Shown piece by piece: positions 45,460 to 55,827 of a stretch of DNA of 64,000 nucleotides (its first letter is position 1; every line of letters starts with the position of its first letter). This stretch comes from Streptococcus pneumoniae (GTDB taxonomy: Bacteria > Bacillota > Bacilli > Lactobacillales > Streptococcaceae): assembly GCA_040719455.1 (NCBI GenBank), contig JBFDTN010000001.1, positions 1,769,501 through 1,833,500 of the forward strand, written 5' to 3'. The translations under genes and the position numbers were made by a program. The notes below the pieces were generated by a model that was not told the DNA's origin, made no database searches, and saw only the letters and a list, made by a program, of their open reading frames with translations.

Positions 45460-45519
45460 CTTGCTCTTCAAAAAGAAAACCATTTCATCAAATTTCTTTA
45501 AAAAATTTGCGCAAAGTCC

Positions 45520-45548
45520 TTGCAATCTCTAGGTCTTTGTGTTATTCT
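45520..45548 (+). promoter_or_regulatory. Promoter of the S10 operon
   Basis: -35 TTGCAA (45520-45525), 17-base spacer, -10 TATTCT (45543-45548), about 140 bases upstream of rpsJ. Confidence 0.6.
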
Positions 45549-45554
45549 ACTATG

Positions 45555-45655
45555 GTGCCGTAAAAAAAATACGGTTGTAGCTTTGATGCAAGAGGTTGCG
45601 ACACGCTCGGTTGCATTGCCACGCAATCACCTGTCGGTTTTCTTGTGGAGCTAGC
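45555..45655 (+). promoter_or_regulatory. Structured leader of the S10 operon
   Basis: A CCGTA/TACGG hairpin is followed by a larger fold: TAGCTT/GAGCTA closes, CAAGA/TCTTG and GCGACA/TGTCGG continue, and GGTTGC/GCAATC forms the tip. Such leaders usually mediate autogenous control by a ribosomal protein; which one acts here is not visible. Confidence 0.55.
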
Positions 45656-45688
45656 CTATTATCTTAAATAGACGAAAAGGAGAAAAAG

Positions 45689-45997
45689 ATGGCAAACAAA
45701 AAAATCCGCATCCGCTTGAAAGCGTACGAACACCGTACACTTGATACAGCAGCTGCAAAAATCGTAGAAACAGCTACTCGTACAGGTGCAGAAGTTGCAG
45801 GACCAATCCCACTTCCAACTGAACGTAGCCTCTACACAATCATTCGTGCGACTCACAAATATAAAGATTCTCGCGAACAATTTGAGATGCGTACTCACAA
45901 ACGTCTAATCGACATCGTGAACCCAACTCAAAAAACAGTTGATGCATTGATGAAACTTGATTTACCAAGTGGCGTTAACGTAGAAATCAAACTTTAA
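45689..45997 (+). CDS. rpsJ: 30S ribosomal protein S10
   Basis: 102 residues, first gene of the S10 operon. It has the S10 pattern [20 protein letters not shown] and [35 protein letters not shown]. Part of the 30S head and also the NusE antitermination factor. AAGGAG precedes the ATG. Confidence 0.98.
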   Translation: MANKKIRIRLKAYEHRTLDTAAAKIVETATRTGAEVAGPIPLPTERSLYTIIRATHKYKDSREQFEMRTHKRLIDIVNPTQKTVDALMKLDLPSGVNVEIKL

Positions 45998-46093
45998 TCA
46001 AACACTCGCTACAACGTAGAGATGTGTCTGAGCATAAAAAACGCTCGTTAAAAACTTTTTGAAATAACTTTATAGAAAAGGAAACATTTTCTC

Positions 46094-46720
46094 ATGACAA
46101 AAGGAATCTTAGGGAAAAAAGTGGGAATGACTCAAATCTTCACTGAAGCTGGCGAATTGATCCCTGTAACTGTTGTTGAAGCAGCTCCAAACGTTGTTCT
46201 TCAAGTAAAAACAGTTGAAACAGATGGTTACAACGCTGTTCAAGTTGGTTTTGATGACCTTCGCGAAGTATTGAGCAACAAACCTGCTAAAGGACATGTA
46301 GCTAAAGCTAACACGGCTCCTAAGCGCTTCATTCGTGAATTCAAAAACATTGAAGGCTTGGAAGTTGGATCAGAAATTACAGTTGACACTTTCGCAGCTG
46401 GAGATGTTGTTGATGTAACAGGAACTTCAAAAGGTAAAGGTTTCCAAGGTGTTATCAAACGCCACGGACAATCTCGTGGACCTATGGCTCACGGTTCTCG
46501 TTACCACCGTCGTCCTGGTTCAATGGGACCAGTTGCGCCAAACCGCGTGTTTAAAAACAAACACTTGGCAGGACGTATGGGTGGCAACCGCGTGACAATT
46601 CAAAATCTTGAAATTGCACAAGTTGTTCCAGAGAAAAACGTTATCCTTATCAAAGGTAACGTACCAGGTGCTAAGAAATCTCTTATCACGATCAAATCAG
46701 CAGTTAAAGCTGGTAAATAA
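46094..46720 (+). CDS. rplC: 50S ribosomal protein L3
   Basis: 208 residues starting [16 protein letters not shown], with the glycine-rich core loop [21 protein letters not shown] that reaches toward the peptidyl transferase centre. The 96-base gap after rpsJ holds only a short ACGCTC-containing stretch and the RBS. Confidence 0.98.
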   Translation: MTKGILGKKVGMTQIFTEAGELIPVTVVEAAPNVVLQVKTVETDGYNAVQVGFDDLREVLSNKPAKGHVAKANTAPKRFIREFKNIEGLEVGSEITVDTFAAGDVVDVTGTSKGKGFQGVIKRHGQSRGPMAHGSRYHRRPGSMGPVAPNRVFKNKHLAGRMGGNRVTIQNLEIAQVVPEKNVILIKGNVPGAKKSLITIKSAVKAGK

Positions 46721-46744
46721 TAAAGAAAGGGGAAATCAGTCACA

Positions 46745-47368
46745 ATGGCAAACGTAACATTATTTGACCAAACTGGTAAACAAGCTGGTGAAGTAGTTCT
46801 TAACGATGCAGTCTTTGGTATCGAACCAAACCAAGCAGTTGTGTTTGATGTCATCATCAGCCAACGTGCGAGCCTTCGTCAAGGAACTCACGCTGTTAAA
46901 AACCGCTCTGCAGTATCAGGTGGTGGACGCAAACCATGGCGTCAAAAAGGAACTGGACGTGCTCGTCAAGGGTCTATCCGTTCTCCACAATGGCGTGGTG
47001 GTGGTGTAGTCTTTGGACCAACTCCACGTTCATACGCTTACAAACTTCCACAAAAGGTTCGTCGTTTGGCACTTAAATCTGTTTACTCAGAAAAAGTTGC
47101 TGACAGCAAATTTGTAGCGGTTGACAGCCTTTCATTTACAGCTCCAAAAACTGCTGAATTTGCAAAAGTTCTTGCAGCACTTAGCATTGATACAAAAGTT
47201 CTTGTAATTCTTGAAGAAGGAAATGAATTCGCAGCACTTTCAGCTCGTAACCTTCCAAACGTGAAAGTTGCAACTGCTACAACTGCAAGCGTTCTTGACA
47301 TTGCAAATGCAGACAAACTTCTTGTAACTCAAGCAGCTATCTCTAAAATCGAGGAGGTTCTTGCATAA
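46745..47368 (+). CDS. rplD: 50S ribosomal protein L4
   Basis: 207 residues. The exit-tunnel loop [25 protein letters not shown] is clear near residues 60-85. In some bacteria L4 represses the S10 operon through its leader. The stop overlaps the rplW start by one base (TAATG). Confidence 0.98.
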   Translation: MANVTLFDQTGKQAGEVVLNDAVFGIEPNQAVVFDVIISQRASLRQGTHAVKNRSAVSGGGRKPWRQKGTGRARQGSIRSPQWRGGGVVFGPTPRSYAYKLPQKVRRLALKSVYSEKVADSKFVAVDSLSFTAPKTAEFAKVLAALSIDTKVLVILEEGNEFAALSARNLPNVKVATATTASVLDIANADKLLVTQAAISKIEEVLA

Positions 47369-47667
47369 TGAATTTGTATGACGTAATCAAAAAGCCTGTC
47401 ATCACTGAAAGCTCAATGGCTCAGCTTGAAGCAGGCAAATATGTCTTTGAAGTAGATACTCGCGCTCACAAACTTCTCATCAAACAAGCTGTTGAAGCAG
47501 CATTTGAAGGTGTAAAAGTTGCAAATGTGAACACAATCAACGTAAAACCAAAAGCAAAACGTGTTGGACGCTACACTGGTTTTACTTCTAAAACTAAAAA
47601 AGCAATCATCACGCTTACAGCTGATTCAAAAGCAATCGAGTTGTTTGCAGCTGCTGATGCAGAATAA
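47368..47667 (+). CDS. rplW: 50S ribosomal protein L23
   Basis: 99 residues ([34 protein letters not shown]). It sits at the tunnel exit and docks trigger factor and SRP. Translation is coupled to rplD. Confidence 0.98.
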   Translation: MNLYDVIKKPVITESSMAQLEAGKYVFEVDTRAHKLLIKQAVEAAFEGVKVANVNTINVKPKAKRVGRYTGFTSKTKKAIITLTADSKAIELFAAADAE

Positions 47668-47684
47668 TCTAAGGAGGAAATATC

Positions 47685-48518
47685 GTGGGAATCAGAGTTT
47701 ATAAACCAACTACAAATGGTCGCCGTAATATGACTTCTTTGGATTTTGCTGAGATCACTACTAGCACTCCAGAAAAAACTTTGCTTGTTTCATTGAAGAG
47801 CAAAGCTGGTCGTAACAACAACGGACGCATCACTGTTCGTCACCAAGGTGGCGGTCACAAACGTCACTACCGTTTGATTGACTTCAAACGTAACAAAGAC
47901 GCTGTTGAAGCAGTAGTTAAAACTATCGAGTACGATCCAAACCGTTCAGCGAACATCGCACTTGTGCACTACACTGACGGTGTGAAAGCATACATCATCG
48001 CTCCAAAAGGTCTTGAAGTTGGTCAACGTATCGTTTCAGGTCCAGAAGCAGATATCAAAGTCGGAAACGCTCTTCCACTTGCAAACATTCCAGTCGGTAC
48101 CCTTATCCACAACATCGAGTTGAAACCAGGTCGTGGTGGAGAGTTGGTCCGTGCAGCTGGAGCATCTGCTCAAGTATTGGGACAAGAAGGTAAATATACA
48201 CTTGTTCGTCTTCAATCAGGCGAAGTTCGTATGATCCTTGGAGCTTGTCGTGCAACAGTTGGTGTTGTCGGAAACGAACAACACGGACTTGTAAACCTTG
48301 GTAAAGCGGGACGTAGCCGCTGGAAAGGTATCCGTCCAACTGTTCGCGGTTCTGTAATGAACCCGAATGATCACCCACACGGTGGTGGTGAAGGTAAAGC
48401 ACCAGTTGGTCGTAAAGCACCATCTACTCCATGGGGCAAACCTGCTCTTGGACTTAAAACTCGTAACAAGAAAGCAAAATCTAACAAGCTTATCGTTCGT
48501 CGTCGCAACGAGAAATAA
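47685..48518 (+). CDS. rplB: 50S ribosomal protein L2
   Basis: 277 residues from a GTG start behind AAGGAGG. Core motifs [22 protein letters not shown] and, near the C-terminus, [16 protein letters not shown] with the conserved His near the peptidyl transferase centre. Confidence 0.98.
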   Translation: MGIRVYKPTTNGRRNMTSLDFAEITTSTPEKTLLVSLKSKAGRNNNGRITVRHQGGGHKRHYRLIDFKRNKDAVEAVVKTIEYDPNRSANIALVHYTDGVKAYIIAPKGLEVGQRIVSGPEADIKVGNALPLANIPVGTLIHNIELKPGRGGELVRAAGASAQVLGQEGKYTLVRLQSGEVRMILGACRATVGVVGNEQHGLVNLGKAGRSRWKGIRPTVRGSVMNPNDHPHGGGEGKAPVGRKAPSTPWGKPALGLKTRNKKAKSNKLIVRRRNEK

Positions 48519-48569
48519 TCTGTTACAAGTAGCATAAAACATTATCCGCCAGCTCGGTAGCCTTGCATT

Positions 48570-48594
48570 TGCAAGGCAGGCCGCTGTGGTACAT
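48570..48594 (+). promoter_or_regulatory. Hairpin between rplB and rpsS
   Basis: GCCTTGC/GCAAGGC with loop ATTT inside a longer CAGC...GCTG pairing, without a T-tract. Probably an mRNA processing or stability element within the operon. Confidence 0.5.
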
Positions 48595-48617
48595 ATTTTA
48601 AAGGAGAAAACACTAAA

Positions 48618-48896
48618 ATGGGACGCAGTCTTAAAAAAGGACCTTTCGTCGATGAGCATTTGATGAAAAAAGTTGAAGCTCAAGCAAACGACGAAAAGAA
48701 AAAAGTAATCAAAACTTGGTCACGTCGTTCAACGATCTTCCCAAGTTTCATTGGATACACAATCGCAGTTTATGACGGACGTAAACACGTACCTGTTTAC
48801 ATCCAAGAAGACATGGTAGGTCACAAACTTGGTGAATTTGCACCAACTCGTACTTACAAAGGTCACGCAGCTGACGATAAGAAAACACGTAGATAA
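48618..48896 (+). CDS. rpsS: 30S ribosomal protein S19
   Basis: 92 residues ([52 protein letters not shown]). A 30S head protein contacting the A-site finger. AAAGGAG precedes the start. Confidence 0.98.
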
Positions 48897-48910
48897 GAGA
48901 GGAGAAAAAC

Positions 48911-49255
48911 ATGGCAGAAATTACTTCAGCTAAAGCAATGGCTCGTACAGTGCGCGTTTCACCTCGTAAATCTCGTCTAGTTCTTGACAATATTCGTGGT
49001 AAAAACGTCGCTGACGCAATCGCAATTTTGAAATTCACTCCAAACAAAGCTGCTGGCATTATTGAGAAAGTATTAAACTCAGCAATCGCTAACGCTGAAA
49101 ACAACTTTGGTTTGGAAAAAGCAAACTTGGTAGTATCTGAAGCATACGCAAACGAAGGACCAACATTGAAACGTTTCCGTCCACGTGCGAAAGGTTCAGC
49201 TTCACCAATCAACAAACGCACAGCCCACATTACAGTGGTTGTTGCAGAAAAATAA
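48911..49255 (+). CDS. rplV: 50S ribosomal protein L22
   Basis: 114 residues with the tunnel-lining beta-hairpin near [29 protein letters not shown]. Mutations there affect macrolides; the visible loop looks standard. Starts 15 bases after rpsS. Confidence 0.98.
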   Translation: MAEITSAKAMARTVRVSPRKSRLVLDNIRGKNVADAIAILKFTPNKAAGIIEKVLNSAIANAENNFGLEKANLVVSEAYANEGPTLKRFRPRAKGSASPINKRTAHITVVVAEK

Positions 49256-49267
49256 GGAGGTAAAATC

Positions 49268-49921
49268 GTGGGTCAAAAAGTACATCCAATTGGTATGCGT
49301 GTCGGCATCATCCGTGACTGGGATGCCAAATGGTATGCTGAAAAAGAATACGCGGATTACCTTCATGAGGATCTTGCAATCCGCAAATTTATTCAAAAAG
49401 AATTGGCTGATGCAGCAGTTTCAACAATTGAAATTGAACGCGCAGTTAATAAAGTCATCGTTTCACTTCACACTGCAAAACCAGGTATGGTTATCGGTAA
49501 AGGTGGAGCAAACGTTGATGCACTTCGTGCAAAATTAAACAAAATGACTGGAAAACAAGTTCACATCAACATCATCGAAATCAAACAACCTGATTTGGAT
49601 GCACACCTTGTTGGTGAAGGAATTGCTCGCCAATTAGAGCAACGTGTTGCTTTCCGTCGTGCTCAAAAACAAGCTATCCAACGTGCAATGCGTGCTGGAG
49701 CTAAAGGAATCAAAACTCAAGTATCTGGACGTTTGAACGGTGCTGACATCGCTCGTGCAGAAGGATATTCTGAAGGAACAGTTCCGCTTCACACACTTCG
49801 TGCGGATATCGATTACGCTTGGGAAGAAGCTCTTACAACTTACGGTAAACTTGGTGTTAAAGTATGGATCTACCGTGGTGAAGTTCTTCCTGCTCGTAAA
49901 AACACTAAAGGAGGTAAATAA
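49268..49921 (+). CDS. rpsC: 30S ribosomal protein S3
   Basis: 217 residues from a GTG start ([26 protein letters not shown]) behind TAAGGAGG. KH domain [17 protein letters not shown]. Part of the mRNA entry helicase site. Confidence 0.98.
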   Translation: MGQKVHPIGMRVGIIRDWDAKWYAEKEYADYLHEDLAIRKFIQKELADAAVSTIEIERAVNKVIVSLHTAKPGMVIGKGGANVDALRAKLNKMTGKQVHINIIEIKQPDLDAHLVGEGIARQLEQRVAFRRAQKQAIQRAMRAGAKGIKTQVSGRLNGADIARAEGYSEGTVPLHTLRADIDYAWEEALTTYGKLGVKVWIYRGEVLPARKNTKGGK

Positions 49922-49924
49922 CCA

Positions 49925-50338
49925 ATGTTAGTACCTAAACGTGTTAAACACCGTCGTGAATTCCGTGGAAAAATGCGCGGTGAAGCAAAAGGCGGAAAAC
50001 AAGTAGATTTCGGTGAATACGGTCTTCAAGCAACAACTAGCCACTGGATCACAAACCGTCAAATCGAAGCAGCCCGTATCGCGATGACTCGTTATATGAA
50101 ACGTGGTGGTAAAGTTTGGATCAAAATCTTCCCACACAAATCATACACCGCTAAAGCTATCGGGGTACGTATGGGATCTGGTAAAGGGGCACCTGAAGGT
50201 TGGGTAGCACCAGTTAAACGTGGTAAAGTGATGTTTGAAGTTGCTGGCGTTTCAGAAGAAATCGCTCGCGAAGCACTTCGTCTTGCAAGCCACAAATTGC
50301 CAGTTAAATGCAAATTCGTAAAACGTGAAGCAGAATAA
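49925..50338 (+). CDS. rplP: 50S ribosomal protein L16
   Basis: 137 residues ([58 protein letters not shown]). It organises the A-site tRNA region. Starts three bases after rpsC. Confidence 0.98.
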   Translation: MLVPKRVKHRREFRGKMRGEAKGGKQVDFGEYGLQATTSHWITNRQIEAARIAMTRYMKRGGKVWIKIFPHKSYTAKAIGVRMGSGKGAPEGWVAPVKRGKVMFEVAGVSEEIAREALRLASHKLPVKCKFVKREAE

Positions 50339-50347
50339 GGAGAAGAC

Positions 50348-50554
50348 ATGAAACTTAATGAAGTAAAAGAATTTGTTAAAGAACTTCGTGGACTTTCTCA
50401 AGAAGAGCTCGCGAAGCGTGAAAATGAATTGAAAAAAGAATTGTTCGAACTTCGTTTCCAAGCAGCTGCTGGTCAATTAGAACAAACAGGACGCTTGAAA
50501 GAAGTGAAAAAACAAATCGCTCGTATCAAAACTGTTCAATCAGAAGTTAAATAA
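50348..50554 (+). CDS. rpmC: 50S ribosomal protein L29
   Basis: 68 residues, helical ([38 protein letters not shown]). Sits near L23 at the tunnel exit. AAGGAG upstream. Confidence 0.97.
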   Translation: MKLNEVKEFVKELRGLSQEELAKRENELKKELFELRFQAAAGQLEQTGRLKEVKKQIARIKTVQSEVK

Positions 50555-50577
50555 TAGACTAGGGAAGGAGAATTTCA

Positions 50578-50838
50578 ATGGAACGCAATAATCGTAAAGT
50601 TCTTGTCGGACGTGTCGTTTCTGACAAAATGGACAAAACAATCACAGTTGTAGTTGAAACAAAACGTAACCACCCAGTCTATGGTAAACGTATTAACTAC
50701 TCTAAAAAATACAAAGCTCATGATGAAAACAACGTCGCTAAAGAAGGCGATATCGTTCGTATCATGGAAACTCGTCCGCTTTCAGCTACAAAACGTTTCC
50801 GTCTTGTAGAAGTCGTTGAAGAAGCGGTTATCATCTAA
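50578..50838 (+). CDS. rpsQ: 30S ribosomal protein S17
   Basis: 86 residues ([33 protein letters not shown]). OB-fold protein of the 30S body. GGAAGGAG upstream. Confidence 0.98.
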
Positions 50839-50863
50839 TCAAACCTGAAAGGAGAAAATTGAA

Positions 50864-51232
50864 ATGATTCAAACAGAAACTCGTTTGAAAGTTGCTGACA
50901 ACAGCGGTGCTCGCGAAATCTTGACAATCAAAGTTCTTGGTGGTTCAAAACGTAAATTCGCAAGTATCGGTGATGTTATCGTAGCATCTGTAAAACAAGC
51001 AACTCCTGGTGGTGCGGTTAAAAAAGGTGACGTTGTAAAAGCAGTTATCGTACGTACTAAATCAGGTGCTCGTCGTGCTGATGGTTCATACATCAAATTT
51101 GACGAAAATGCTGCGGTTATTATCCGTGAAGATAAAACACCTCGCGGAACACGTATCTTTGGCCCAGTTGCACGCGAATTGCGTGAAGGTGGTTTCATGA
51201 AGATCGTGTCACTTGCCCCAGAAGTACTTTAA
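50864..51232 (+). CDS. rplN: 50S ribosomal protein L14
   Basis: 122 residues ([37 protein letters not shown]). Lies at the 30S/50S interface and is bound by RsfS. First gene of the spc part of the block. Confidence 0.98.
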   Translation: MIQTETRLKVADNSGAREILTIKVLGGSKRKFASIGDVIVASVKQATPGGAVKKGDVVKAVIVRTKSGARRADGSYIKFDENAAVIIREDKTPRGTRIFGPVARELREGGFMKIVSLAPEVL

Positions 51233-51251
51233 TCAAAAAAACAAACGCAGT

Positions 51252-51290
51252 CCCCTGAAAGACATCCTTTCAGGGTGCCCTTGTGGGCGT
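51252..51290 (+). promoter_or_regulatory. Hairpin between rplN and rplX
   Basis: CCCTGAAAG/CTTTCAGGG stem with loop ACATC, followed by a small GCCC/GGGC helix. No T-tract, so not a classic terminator. Confidence 0.55.
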
Positions 51291-51311
51291 AAGAAATAAA
51301 AGGAGAAACCA

Positions 51312-51617
51312 ATGTTTGTAAAATCAGGCGATAAAGTTCGCGTAATCGCTGGTAAAGACAAAGGCGTTGAAGCTAAAGTCCTTACAGCTCTTCCAAAAGT
51401 CAACAAAGTTGTTGTTGAAGGTGTAAACATCGTTAAAAAACACCAAAAACCAAATAACGAATACCCTCAAGGTGCTATCGTAGAAAAAGAAGCACCAATC
51501 CATGTATCAAACGTTCAAGTTCTTGATAAAAATGGTGTTGCAGGACGTGTTGGCTACAAATTTGTAGATGGCAAAAAAGTTCGTTACAATAAAAAATCAG
51601 GCGAAGTGCTTGATTAA
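51312..51617 (+). CDS. rplX: 50S ribosomal protein L24
   Basis: 101 residues with the KOW motif [36 protein letters not shown]. An assembly initiator protein. Confidence 0.98.
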   Translation: MFVKSGDKVRVIAGKDKGVEAKVLTALPKVNKVVVEGVNIVKKHQKPNNEYPQGAIVEKEAPIHVSNVQVLDKNGVAGRVGYKFVDGKKVRYNKKSGEVLD

Positions 51618-51640
51618 TCACGAAGGAAAGGAGAAGTAAC

Positions 51641-52183
51641 ATGGCTAATCGTTTAAAAGAAAAATATCTTAATGAAGTAGTTCCTGCTTTGACAGAAAAA
51701 TTTAACTACTCATCAGTTATGGCAGTGCCAAAAGTAGATAAGATCGTTTTGAACATGGGTGTTGGAGACGCTGTATCAAACGCTAAAAACCTTGAAAAAG
51801 CAGCTGAAGAGCTTGCTCTTATCTCAGGACAAAAACCGCTTATCACTAAAGCTAAAAAATCTATCGCCGGCTTCCGTCTTCGTGAAGGTGTTGCAATCGG
51901 TGCGAAAGTAACCCTTCGTGGCGAACGTATGTATGAGTTCTTGGATAAATTGGTTACTGTATCACTTCCACGTGTTCGTGACTTCCATGGAGTTCCAACA
52001 AAATCATTTGATGGACGTGGAAACTACACACTTGGTGTGAAAGAGCAATTGATTTTCCCAGAAATCAACTTTGATGATGTTGATAAAACTCGTGGTATGG
52101 ACATCGTTATCGTAACAACTGCTAATACTGACGAAGAGTCACGCGAATTGCTTACAGGCCTTGGAATGCCTTTTGCAAAATAA
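51641..52183 (+). CDS. rplE: 50S ribosomal protein L5
   Basis: 180 residues ([62 protein letters not shown]). Binds 5S rRNA and contacts P-site tRNA. Confidence 0.98.
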   Translation: MANRLKEKYLNEVVPALTEKFNYSSVMAVPKVDKIVLNMGVGDAVSNAKNLEKAAEELALISGQKPLITKAKKSIAGFRLREGVAIGAKVTLRGERMYEFLDKLVTVSLPRVRDFHGVPTKSFDGRGNYTLGVKEQLIFPEINFDDVDKTRGMDIVIVTTANTDEESRELLTGLGMPFAK

Positions 52184-52200
52184 TATAGGAGGTAAATCTA

Positions 52201-52386
52201 ATGGCTAAAAAATCAATGATTGCTAAGAACAAACGCCCAGCGAAGTTCTCTACGCAAGCTTACACTCGTTGCGAAAAATGTGGACGTCCACATTCAGTTT
52301 ACCGCAAGTTCAAATTGTGCCGTGTTTGCTTCCGTGAATTAGCATACAAAGGACAAATCCCAGGCGTTACCAAAGCTTCTTGGTAA
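52201..52386 (+). CDS. rpsN: 30S ribosomal protein S14 (zinc-ribbon type)
   Basis: 61 residues with two CxxC pairs (CEKCGRPH and CRVCFRELA), so this is the zinc-containing short form. AGGAGG lies upstream. It precedes a 329-base gap holding two large hairpins. Confidence 0.98.
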
Positions 52387-52400
52387 TAATATGATATGAA

Positions 52401-52488
52401 GGCGTTAAAAACGCTCAGCAAAAATAGGAAGTTTAGCAAAGGTGCTTGCACCTAGATAAATTTATCTTTTTTTGCCCAGCGTTTAGCC
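52401..52488 (-). repeat. Covarying hairpin element, copy A (inverted)
   Basis: Read on the minus strand, stems GGC/GCC, AAACGCT/AGCGTTT and GCAAAAA/TTTTTGC enclose the conserved AAAGATAAATTT and CTTCCTATTTTT strands and an apical AGGTGC-AA-GCACCT hairpin. It is the same plan as copies B and C but in opposite orientation. Confidence 0.7.
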
Positions 52489-52529
52489 TGAACTCAATGA
52501 TAATATAGAACTAATCACTTAGTTCAAGG

Positions 52530-52663
52530 ATGATACAACATTATCACACTAGCTGATTTGAACACGAGCTACAACCTTTGCAAAAAAGATAGAATTGCTT
52601 AGGAGCGTCACTCCTATGTCAATTCTCCTATTTTTGCGGTGGTTGTCACGCTCTTTGTATCAT
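52530..52663 (+). repeat. Covarying hairpin element, copy B
   Basis: Stems GAGC (52566)/GCTC (52650), ACAACC/GGTTGT and GCAAAAA/TTTTTGC, conserved strands AAAAGATAGAATT and AATTCTCCTATTTTT, and an apical TAGGAG/CTCCTA hairpin. A further outer pairing ATGATACAA/TTGTATCAT (52530 and 52655) is specific to this copy. The remaining bases of the gap (52490-52529, 52664-52715) hold only the rpsH RBS. Confidence 0.75.
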
Positions 52664-52715
52664 TGTTAACTAGCAAGTGAAAACTTCAAACTACTAGTAA
52701 GAGGAGAATCTTAAA

Positions 52716-53114
52716 ATGGTTATGACTGACCCAATTGCAGACTTTTTGACACGCATTCGTAATGCAAACCAAGCAAAACACGAAGTGCTTGAAGTTCCTG
52801 CATCAAACATTAAAAAAGGAATTGCTGAAATTCTTAAACGTGAAGGCTTTGTAAAAAACGTTGAGTACATCGAAGATAACAAACAAGGCGTTATCCGCGT
52901 ATTCTTGAAATACGGACCAAACGGTGAAAAAGTTATCACAAACTTGAAACGTGTTTCAAAACCAGGTCTTCGTGTGTACAAAAAACGTGAAGATCTTCCA
53001 AAAGTTCTTAACGGACTTGGAATTGCAATCCTTTCAACTTCTGAAGGCTTGTTGACTGATAAAGAAGCACGCCAAAAGAATGTTGGTGGTGAAGTAATCG
53101 CCTACGTTTGGTAA
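52716..53114 (+). CDS. rpsH: 30S ribosomal protein S8
   Basis: 132 residues ([40 protein letters not shown], ending GGEVIAYVW). In E. coli S8 represses the spc operon; here it is flanked on both sides by large hairpins, so a similar role can be asked. AGAGGAG lies ten bases before the ATG. Confidence 0.98.
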   Translation: MVMTDPIADFLTRIRNANQAKHEVLEVPASNIKKGIAEILKREGFVKNVEYIEDNKQGVIRVFLKYGPNGEKVITNLKRVSKPGLRVYKKREDLPKVLNGLGIAILSTSEGLLTDKEARQKNVGGEVIAYVW

Positions 53115-53144
53115 GATTCTAGCTTCCAAATTCGTCATGATTCG

Positions 53145-53200
53145 TCGTTATTGCCTTTTGCCGTACGTCAGTACTGCCTGCAAGGCAATGCCTAGACTCA
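53145..53200 (+). promoter_or_regulatory. Hairpins after rpsH
   Basis: ATTGCCTTTTGCCGTACG...TGCAAGGCAAT-type pairing with an inner GTAC/GTAC helix. A TATAAT box also occurs near 53224 (GATATAATGAG) without a clear -35, so a weak internal promoter is possible. Confidence 0.4.
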
Positions 53201-53310
53201 TTTAGAATTTGAAACCTAGATGATATAATGAGTATTACGGGCACTGCAAGATTGATTATCTATTTTGCAAAGTCCGAGTTCTGATTATTTATCAAAAACT
53301 AGAAAGCTAA

Positions 53311-53418
53311 TTGAGCACGGGCTAAAGCCAGTGTGAAAAAGATAAAATTTACTCCAGTCCCGAAGGACTGTTCACAATTTTCCTATTTTCACTTCGGCTT
53401 TTAAACGCCCTTTGCATC
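53311..53418 (+). repeat. Covarying hairpin element, copy C
   Basis: Stems GGGC (53319)/GCCC (53407), AAAGCC (53324)/GGCTTT (53396) and GTGAAAA (53333)/TTTTCAC (53386), conserved strands AAAAGATAAAATT and AATTTTCCTATTTT, and an apical CAGTCC-CGAA-GGACTG hairpin. The sequence flanking the outer stem (GAGCACGGGCTAA, CTTTGCATC) is also shared with copy B. Confidence 0.75.
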
Positions 53419-53478
53419 TTAGCTTCCCCGTGAAAACTAGCCGAATCGGCTTGATAATCTAACAGGAGAAAGAAAAAC

Positions 53479-54015
53479 ATGTCACGTATTGGTAATAAAG
53501 TGATTACATTGCCTGCTGGTGTTGAATTGACAAACAAGGACAATGTGGTAACTGTAAAAGGACCTAAAGGAGAGCTTACTCGTGAGTTCTCTAAAGATAT
53601 TGAAATCCGTGTGGAAGGTACAGAAGTAACTCTTCACCGTCCAAACGATTCTAAAGAAATGAAAACAATCCACGGAACAACTCGTGCCCTTTTGAACAAC
53701 ATGGTTGTTGGTGTATCAGAAGGATTCAAGAAAGAACTTGAAATGCGTGGGGTTGGATACCGTGCACAACTTCAAGGGACAAAACTTGTTTTGGCTGTTG
53801 GTAAATCTCATCCAGACGAAGTTGAAGCTCCTGCAGGTATTACATTTGAACTTCCAAACCCAACTACAATCGTAGTTAGCGGAATTTCAAAAGAAGTAGT
53901 TGGTCAAACAGCTGCTTACGTTCGTAGCTTGCGTGCTCCAGAACCATACAAAGGTAAAGGTATCCGCTACGTTGGTGAATTCGTTCGCCGTAAAGAAGGT
54001 AAAACAGGTAAATAA
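53479..54015 (+). CDS. rplF: 50S ribosomal protein L6
   Basis: 178 residues ([30 protein letters not shown], ending [24 protein letters not shown]). Near the sarcin-ricin loop. AGGAGA upstream. Confidence 0.98.
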   Translation: MSRIGNKVITLPAGVELTNKDNVVTVKGPKGELTREFSKDIEIRVEGTEVTLHRPNDSKEMKTIHGTTRALLNNMVVGVSEGFKKELEMRGVGYRAQLQGTKLVLAVGKSHPDEVEAPAGITFELPNPTTIVVSGISKEVVGQTAAYVRSLRAPEPYKGKGIRYVGEFVRRKEGKTGK

Positions 54016-54100
54016 TATGGATTGGTTGATTTTTCAACCTTTTCAATCCATGTATTTAATCTGTGCATAAGCACACGAAAAAAATTAAGAGGTGAATATT

Positions 54101-54457
54101 GTGATTTCGAAACCAGATAAAAATAAAATCCGCCAAAAACGCCACAAACGTGTACGCGGAAAACTCTCTGGAACTGCTGATCGCCCACGTTTGAACGTAT
54201 TTCGTTCTAATACAGGCATCTACGCTCAAGTAATTGATGACGTAGCGGGTGTAACGCTCGCAAGCGCTTCAACTCTTGACAAAGAAGTTTCAAAAGGAAC
54301 TAAAACTGAACAAGCCGTTGTTGTTGGTAAACTAGTTGCTGAACGTGCAGTTGCTAAAGGTATTACTGAAGTGGTGTTCGACCGCGGTGGATATCTATAT
54401 CACGGACGTGTAAAAGCTTTGGCTGATGCAGCTCGTGAAAACGGATTGAAATTCTAA
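54101..54457 (+). CDS. rplR: 50S ribosomal protein L18
   Basis: 118 residues from the GTG at 54101 ([25 protein letters not shown]). The GTG at 54092 overlaps the ribosome site AAGAGGTG and is rejected. Binds 5S rRNA. Confidence 0.97.
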   Translation: MISKPDKNKIRQKRHKRVRGKLSGTADRPRLNVFRSNTGIYAQVIDDVAGVTLASASTLDKEVSKGTKTEQAVVVGKLVAERAVAKGITEVVFDRGGYLYHGRVKALADAARENGLKF

Positions 54458-54475
54458 TAGGGAGGACACTAAAAA

Positions 54476-54970
54476 ATGGCATTTAAAGACAATGCAGTTG
54501 AACTTGAAGAACGCGTAGTTGCGATTAACCGCGTTACAAAAGTTGTTAAAGGTGGACGTCGTCTTCGCTTTGCAGCTCTTGTAGTTGTAGGAGATCGTAA
54601 CGGTCGTGTAGGTTTTGGTACTGGTAAAGCTCAAGAAGTACCAGAAGCTATCCGTAAAGCGGTAGAAGATGCGAAGAAAAACTTGATTGAAGTACCAATG
54701 GTTGGAACAACAATTCCTCACGAAGTAACATCTGAATTTGGTGGAGCTCGTGTATTGTTGAAACCAGCTGTAGAAGGGGCTGGAGTTGCTGCGGGTGGTG
54801 CGGTTCGTGCCGTTATCGAGTTGGCAGGTGTAGCTGATATTACTTCTAAATCACTTGGTTCTAACACTCCAATCAACATCGTTCGCGCAACTGTTGAAGG
54901 ATTGAAACAATTGAAACGTGCTGAAGAAGTTGCTGCCCTTCGTGGTATTTCAGTTTCTGACTTGGCTTAA
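54476..54970 (+). CDS. rpsE: 30S ribosomal protein S5
   Basis: 164 residues ([54 protein letters not shown]). A decoding-accuracy protein at the mRNA entry. Confidence 0.98.
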   Translation: MAFKDNAVELEERVVAINRVTKVVKGGRRLRFAALVVVGDRNGRVGFGTGKAQEVPEAIRKAVEDAKKNLIEVPMVGTTIPHEVTSEFGGARVLLKPAVEGAGVAAGGAVRAVIELAGVADITSKSLGSNTPINIVRATVEGLKQLKRAEEVAALRGISVSDLA

Positions 54971-54983
54971 GAAGGGGGATAAC

Positions 54984-55166
54984 ATGGCTCAAATTAAAAT
55001 TACTTTGACTAAGTCTCCAATCGGACGCATTCCGTCACAACGTAAAACTGTTGTAGCACTTGGACTTGGCAAATTGAACAGCTCAGTTATCAAAGAAGAT
55101 AACGCTGCAATCCGTGGTATGATCACAGCAGTATCTCACTTGGTAACCGTTGAAGAAGTAAAATAA
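54984..55166 (+). CDS. rpmD: 50S ribosomal protein L30
   Basis: 60 residues from the ATG at 54984 ([23 protein letters not shown]), preceded by AAGGGGG. A longer frame from 54918 overlaps rpsE and is not used. Confidence 0.97.
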   Translation: MAQIKITLTKSPIGRIPSQRKTVVALGLGKLNSSVIKEDNAAIRGMITAVSHLVTVEEVK

Positions 55167-55374
55167 GACAAAACGCAAATCTTTCATTTTGTAGTTGAGT
55201 CCTGACAAGATTGATTTTCTAATCAATACTTGTATATTTCAAAAAATAAACACAGGACGAAGTCGCTTAGAGAAATCTTTGCGACTTACTGTCCATTCGT
55301 ATAGGCGAGTTTTTAGGTTGAGGCCTTACCCAGCCTAAAGGCGCTAGCATTTTACACATAAGGAGAAAGAAAAA
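55167..55374 (+). promoter_or_regulatory. Gap between rpmD and rplO with several hairpins
   Basis: GTCCTG/CAGGAC encloses GATTGATT/AATCAAT-type pairing; AAGTCGC/GCGACTT makes a second stem; TTAGG/CCTAA with GGC/GCC a third. None has a T-tract. They may be processing sites; they do not match the element found around rpsH. Confidence 0.4.
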
Positions 55375-55815
55375 ATGAAACTTCATGAATTGCAACCTGC
55401 TGCAGGTTCTCGTAAAACTCGTAACCGTGTTGGTCGTGGTACATCATCAGGTAACGGTAAAACATCTGGACGTGGACAAAAAGGTCAAAAAGCTCGTAGC
55501 GGTGGCGGAGTACGTCTAGGCTTCGAGGGTGGACAAACTCCATTGTTCCGTCGTCTTCCAAAACGTGGATTCACAAATATCAATGCTAAAGAATACGCAA
55601 TTGTAAACCTTGATCAATTGAACGTATTTGAAGATGGTGCTGAAGTAACACCAGTTGTTTTGGTGGAATCAGGTATCGTTAAAGCTGAAAAATCAGGAAT
55701 CAAAATTCTTGGTAACGGTGAATTGACTAAGAAATTGACTGTGAAAGCAGCTAAATTCTCTAAATCAGCTGAAGAAGCTATCACTGCTAAAGGTGGTTCA
55801 GTTGAAGTCATCTAA
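55375..55815 (+). CDS. rplO: 50S ribosomal protein L15
   Basis: 146 residues ([49 protein letters not shown]). Starts behind AAGGAG. Precedes secY by 12 bases. Confidence 0.98.
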   Translation: MKLHELQPAAGSRKTRNRVGRGTSSGNGKTSGRGQKGQKARSGGGVRLGFEGGQTPLFRRLPKRGFTNINAKEYAIVNLDQLNVFEDGAEVTPVVLVESGIVKAEKSGIKILGNGELTKKLTVKAAKFSKSAEEAITAKGGSVEVI

Positions 55816-55827
55816 GAGAGGTGACAT

